IMG/VR virus record: IMGVR_UViG_3300037264_002542
Location: 1-22,890 of that record
DNA: 22,890 nt
Strand: one strand, 5' to 3'
From: a virus
Part shown: positions 20,484-22,890 of the stretch, piece after piece
Layout of the letters: every line of letters begins with the position of its first letter
Position numbering within the stretch: the first letter of the stretch is position 1
Notes under the pieces: generated by a model
Told to the model about the DNA's origin: nothing
What the model saw: the letters and a program-made list of their open reading frames with translations, nothing else
Database searches by the model: none
Made by a program: the position numbers and the translations under genes

Positions 20484-20502
20484 GTTGTCCGTTTTATATT
20501 AT

Positions 20503-20808
20503 ATGGATATCCCAATCTATTTAAGAAAATCCGAAACAGAGATGGTGAAGCTTCATTGTATTGCGGAGTTAATTCAGGAGACAACCAACCACGTAACTTT
20601 CCACGCCCTAGAATATCTCTCAGTTGATTTGCATTCACATTATTATTGTAAGCGTAAAGGAGTAAGGGGGACGCTGGAACTATGGTTGATTGAATTTGTC
20701 GCTGCCACGGAAATGAAGCCGCCATATACTTATATCTCAACATTGACAGAAAAATACAGAGACGTACCAGAGGACTGGGTTGATGATTCTCCCAGTCAGA
20801 ACGCCTAA
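20503..20808 (+). CDS. Hypothetical cassette protein
   Basis: A 101-residue protein (ATG 20503; an in-frame TTG at 20485 would start inside the R' region of site 7 and is less likely). It ends TAA within the R'' box of site 8, the standard cassette layout. It starts MDIPIYLRKSETEMVKLHCI and includes TFHALEYLSVDLHSHYYCKR and an acidic end. There is no signal peptide or membrane helix. Two Cys and several His residues do not form a clear metal motif. Family not recognised. Confidence 0.7.
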   Translation: MDIPIYLRKSETEMVKLHCIAELIQETTNHVTFHALEYLSVDLHSHYYCKRKGVRGTLELWLIEFVAATEMKPPYTYISTLTEKYRDVPEDWVDDSPSQNA

Positions 20809-20933
20809 CCATGCGCTCCAGCGAACCGGCTTGAGCTTTGGTGTTTTCGGTGTTATTACTCATATCTATGGTAACGGGTTGTGCGAAAGATTTACACTAT
20901 TTTTCGCCGGTCGCTGAGCTTGGGTCGTTAGAA
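20803..20933 (+). repeat. attC site 8 (131 bp), last site of the array
   Basis: R'' GCCTAAC; left arm GCTCCAGCGAACCGGC; right arm GCCGGTCGCTGAGC; right end GTTAGAA, which departs from GTTRRRY in its last base and runs into AT-rich phage-like sequence. Type C, like site 4. It marks the right junction. Confidence 0.85.
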
Positions 20934-20954
20934 AAAGATTTCTGAAAATTCCCC

Positions 20955-20983
20955 TTGACAAACAAAACAAGTAATGCTATTAT
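20955..20983 (+). promoter_or_regulatory. Strong sigma70-like promoter
   Basis: TTGACA, 17-base spacer, TATTAT, followed by AAGAG. The string CTATTATAAGAG is identical at the promoter at 21544. It lies 21 bases after the last attC and 38 bases before the ATG at 21022, so it starts the small-gene operon. Confidence 0.8.
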
Positions 20984-21021
20984 AAGAGAGTAAGATTTAA
21001 TAACACAACAAAATAAATAGA

Positions 21022-21198
21022 ATGAAATTAAAAACAGATCAAAAATATTGGATGGAGTTAGAAGTACAACCCGATAAAACAGTTAAGGTAAAAAAGGCTC
21101 GAAAATATGTAAAAATTAATCAATTCGTGACACACTGGGCCGAAATTTCAAGTCGTGATTTAGCCAGAGAAATTAATGGTAAATTAATAACAAGATAA
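21022..21198 (+). CDS. Small basic protein, first gene of the operon
   Basis: A 58-residue protein: MKLKTDQKYWMELEVQPDKT, then VKVKKARKYVKINQFVTHWA and EISSRDLAREINGKLITR. The middle is highly basic and the end looks like an amphipathic helix, which would suit nucleic-acid binding (inference). The ATG is 38 bases downstream of a strong promoter, and the next gene starts 5 bases after the stop. No family is recognised. Leader sequence is A-rich and lacks a Shine-Dalgarno sequence. Confidence 0.65.
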   Translation: MKLKTDQKYWMELEVQPDKTVKVKKARKYVKINQFVTHWAEISSRDLAREINGKLITR

Positions 21199-21203
21199 TA
21201 ATT

Positions 21204-21431
21204 ATGCATTATAAAAATGGCCGACCAGCAAAGAATGGCGATAAAATAGTAAGTCTAACTTATGGATTTGCGGGTATTTTACATTCAGCGGTGTCAACTT
21301 CTAATAGTTGTAATGGGAGGATCGCTCCAATTTCACAAAATGATCCCTATATAACAATTAAAGAATGTTTACATATTGATGATATTATTGCGGCAGAAAT
21401 TCCACCACCACCAGCAGAAAAAAATGACTAA
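21204..21431 (+). CDS. Small phage-type protein, NGRPAKNGD family-like
   Basis: A 75-residue protein starting MHYKNGRPAKNGDKIVSLTY. The KNGR.AK.GD opening is one I recall from short phage proteins of unknown function. The middle has SNSCNGRIAPI and the end is acidic and proline-rich (EIPPPPAEKND). Its stop overlaps the next gene's start by 8 bases (ATGACTAA). Role unknown. Confidence 0.7.
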   Translation: MHYKNGRPAKNGDKIVSLTYGFAGILHSAVSTSNSCNGRIAPISQNDPYITIKECLHIDDIIAAEIPPPPAEKND

Positions 21432-21585
21432 ATACAAATCTAGAATAGATAAACTTTTTGAAAAAACATTAAGCTCTATTGAATACGAAGTAGATAGAAA
21501 TAATTATCCTTCTGCCATTTCATTAAATACATTGGAAGAGTACTTGACAAAAATCACAAAACAAACTATTATAAGAGTAGTATAA
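21424..21585 (+). CDS. Small helical hypothetical protein
   Basis: A 53-residue protein from ATG 21424, which overlaps the previous stop. An upstream in-frame ATG at 21376 would place much of the N-terminus inside the other gene and is less likely. The sequence (MTKYKSRIDKLFEKTLSSIE, then SLNTLEEYLTKITKQTI) suggests two helices. Its last codons contain the promoter of the following gene. No family recognised. Confidence 0.6.
   Translation: MTKYKSRIDKLFEKTLSSIEYEVDRNNYPSAISLNTLEEYLTKITKQTIIRVV
21544..21572 (+). promoter_or_regulatory. Sigma70-like promoter of the ssDNA-binding protein gene
   Basis: TTGACA, 17-base spacer, TATTAT, then AAGAG; nearly the same element as at 20955. It lies within the end of the upstream gene. 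Its -10 box ends 39 bases before the ATG at 21612. Confidence 0.75.
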
Positions 21586-21611
21586 AACAAAATTAGCAGT
21601 AAAATAAAAAT

Positions 21612-22241
21612 ATGTTAACATTTTATAAACCAAATAAATCAGTAAAAGGTAGTTTATTGTCAATTAATTTTTCGGCCAAAACAGATAAAGTTGAAAATGA
21701 TAAAACAGTAAAGGGCGATAAATCATTTTATCTTAATTTTGTTGGACAATCAGGATGGAATGAAGCTGAAAGAACTGGTTCATTTAAAGAGGGGAATAAA
21801 ATTACGGTTAAATTATCTCTAACAGAAGCAGGTGGAATTTTAGCCGCAATTAGTCGAAATACTACTTTGGCCTCTGTAATGGGACAAGAATACGTTTATC
21901 ACGATGGGGAAAAAACCGCCACAACAATCTATTTTGGCCCACATTTCAAAAAGGAAAAACAGGGCGAAAAATGGGTTGATACTACAAATCAAGTTGGATT
22001 TGGAATCCGAGTAGTAAAGACAGAAAAGGCAAATAAAGAAAATAAGGAACAATTATCTATTGTATTAACCCATGCGGAAACAGAATTACTAGTTAATTAT
22101 ATTAAGGATGCATTATGTCATGTCTTTGACGCTCTTTTTTCAGAAAATATCACCCGTTTAAAGAAAAATAATGAAAATCCTCCCAAATCTGTAGATAAAC
22201 TACCGGAACAACCAGAGCCGGAAACTGTTGGGGATTTTTAA
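21612..22241 (+). CDS. Probable single-stranded DNA-binding protein with acidic tail
   Basis: A 209-residue protein. Residues 1-150 are beta-rich (FYKPNKSVKGSLLSINFSAK, SFYLNFVGQSGW, ITVKLSLTEAGGILAAI), and TEAGGIL with YVYHDGEKTATTIYFGPHF recalls Whirly/PUR-like ssDNA-binding folds, where a strand and helix lead into an EFxHDP-like motif. LSIVLTHAETELLVNYIKDAL is a helix. The C-terminus is proline- and acid-rich, ending PEPETVGDF, like the acidic protein-docking tip of SSBs. It has its own promoter, as expected for an abundant SSB, and sits next to the replication module. The identification is by pattern only; an OB-fold SSB is not excluded. A-rich leader, no Shine-Dalgarno sequence. Confidence 0.5.
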   Translation: MLTFYKPNKSVKGSLLSINFSAKTDKVENDKTVKGDKSFYLNFVGQSGWNEAERTGSFKEGNKITVKLSLTEAGGILAAISRNTTLASVMGQEYVYHDGEKTATTIYFGPHFKKEKQGEKWVDTTNQVGFGIRVVKTEKANKENKEQLSIVLTHAETELLVNYIKDALCHVFDALFSENITRLKKNNENPPKSVDKLPEQPEPETVGDF

Positions 22242-22293
22242 AAAATGATTTTTAATTAGAAATAATTAAAATGGTGGAGGTTGGGGAAAATTA

Positions 22294-22328
22294 AGCTAGG
22301 AAGAGATTTCTTTCTGGCTTTTTTGTTT
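22294..22328 (+). terminator. Intrinsic terminator after the SSB-like gene
   Basis: Stem AGCTAGGAAG / CTTTCTGGCT (10 pairs, two of them G-U) with loop AGATTT, followed by a run of T bases. It lies 52 bases after the SSB-like stop and between convergent genes; on the - strand the T run is weaker. Confidence 0.75.
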
Positions 22329-22890
22329 AATATTGGGCATTTTTAATTACATCTTTAATAATTATGATTGCCTTGTCTAATTCTATTTTAATTTTATCTT
22401 TTTGTTTTTGATTATAAAAATTAGTTTTGTGTCTTAAATGGTTAATAAGTCTTAAAAATTTACGAAATTTACGTTTTAGTAAAAATCTTGCATTTTTATA
22501 GACACAATTAAAAAAGATTAATGCATTTAAGAGTCCTGAAATTCTTAATACAATATTTCCATTTTTCATTCTTCCATCATCTAATATGGTAGATTCTATA
22601 TTTATTTTTTGTTTTAATAGTTCTTTTAAATAATTTATAAATGGCTTCGTTCCAATCACATTTAAAGAAAATCTCATAGTTGTATTGTCGTTATACATAG
22701 AATAAGAAACCGTTCCATCTCCTTCGTAGAAAGAGCGTATATAATGTGGAATTAAATCATCCGGTAAATATACTGGAAATTCTAGATTATTGGTTTTGTT
22801 ATTGTCTATTTTTAATTTTAAAAGAGAATTAGTTATGTTTTGATGATAAATAACAAGACCCCATCTATTTTGGTAGGTTTTTGTTGATTT
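22327..22890 (-). CDS. LAGLIDADG homing endonuclease, partial
   Basis: The - strand frame is open from the right edge (22890) to a stop at 22327-22329; 187 residues are visible, with the N-terminus outside. DDLIPHYIRSFYEGDGTVSY contains one LAGLIDADG catalytic helix (YIRSFYEGDGTVS), and the following SLNVIGTKPFINYLKELLKQ agrees with this family. An ATG at 22698 is internal and would remove the catalytic motif. It resembles the double-motif gene at 12018 in layout, with the first motif presumably upstream of the window. It is the only phage-region gene on the - strand. Confidence 0.75.
   Translation of the reverse strand, partial: KSTKTYQNRWGLVIYHQNITNSLLKLKIDNNKTNNLEFPVYLPDDLIPHYIRSFYEGDGTVSYSMYNDNTTMRFSLNVIGTKPFINYLKELLKQKINIESTILDDGRMKNGNIVLRISGLLNALIFFNCVYKNARFLLKRKFRKFLRLINHLRHKTNFYNQKQKDKIKIELDKAIIIIKDVIKNAQY

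Larger units (their letters stand above)
17642..20933 (+). mobile_element. Integron cassette array without integrase (CALIN-like)
   Basis: Eight attC sites (110-133 bp; one half-deleted) separate cassettes. Each has R'' RYYYAAC on the left, an L''/L' pair such as CTGGAGCGAACTGGCC and GGCCAGTCGCTCAG with the extra unpaired base, and R' GTTRRRY on the right. Cassette ends verify the units: the first and last bases of a cassette are complementary beyond the 7-bp R box, e.g. GTTAGACTTCCC with GGGAAGTCTAAC, and GTTAGGTGTCAT with ATGACACCTAAC. Orientation puts + strand genes upstream of their attC, the normal arrangement. No integrase or attI is in the window. The attC sites fall into three close sequence types, as in a chromosomal array rather than a mixed mobile integron. 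The region has visibly higher GC than the flanking phage-like DNA. Confidence 0.9.

Noticed and set aside
20174-20863. Long - strand frame of 229 codons across attC 7
   Set aside because: It reads through a complete attC and the antisense of the 20503 gene. Only its last 59 codons, inside one cassette, could be genuine.
17642-20933. CRISPR array
   Set aside because: Repeats are over 100 bp with internal complementarity and R boxes, and are separated by variable gene-sized segments. They are attC sites, not CRISPR repeats.
1-22890. Alternative genetic code (TAG or TGA reassigned)
   Set aside because: All large genes are full length under the standard code, and TGA stops occur at sensible overlaps. 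Scarcity of TAG alone is not evidence of recoding.

Overview
The window looks like part of a large, AT-rich double-stranded DNA phage genome (possibly a phage-plasmid) interrupted by a block of integron gene cassettes. Evidence for a phage: almost all genes lie on the + strand, packed with ATGA-type overlaps. The core is a viral-style replication and recombination module: ATP-dependent ligase, RecA-like recombinase, DnaB-like helicase, family C DNA polymerase, proofreading exonuclease, RecB-like nuclease, DNA methyltransferase and a likely ssDNA-binding protein. LAGLIDADG elements occur three times. No capsid, tail or terminase gene is visible, so the phage call is inference. The host cannot be named. 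Promoters are sigma70-like, and many starts have A-rich leaders without a Shine-Dalgarno sequence. Where a stop codon was checked it was TAA or, less often, TGA.

Layout. (1) 1-2609: nucleotide-sugar genes. A PLP-dependent 3-dehydrase of the ColD/RfbH type (cut by the window edge) and a GDP-mannose 4,6-dehydratase would together make a GDP-4-keto-3,6-dideoxy sugar. (2) 2593-13627: replication module with small unknown genes, ending in a dismembered polymerase. The PHP domain is its own gene (11199-11999), followed by a LAGLIDADG homing endonuclease gene (12018-12992) and a DnaQ-like exonuclease (from about 12989, apparently with a non-canonical start). (3) 13617-17402: the family C polymerase core, interrupted by a 396-residue intein (14985-16172).

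(4) 17642-20933: a cluster of eight integron attC recombination sites (seven complete, one half-deleted) with no integrase in view, i.e. a CALIN-type array. It is richer in GC than its surroundings. Cassettes carry small unknown proteins in both orientations, one cassette with no ORF but a 105-nt imperfect inverted repeat, and one non-coding cassette with a class II tRNA-Leu(UAA)-like gene next to a terminator-ended candidate small RNA. Matching complementary ends verify most cassette boundaries.

(5) 20955-22890: return to phage-like sequence. A strong promoter starts an operon of small genes and a probable ssDNA-binding protein, closed by a terminator. A third LAGLIDADG gene runs in from the right edge on the - strand.

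The most unusual features are the integron cassette array inside a phage replication region, its RNA-type cassettes, and the polymerase locus split into separate genes with both a homing endonuclease gene and an intein. Everything here is by eye from sequence; family names rest on motif recognition, not on database searches.
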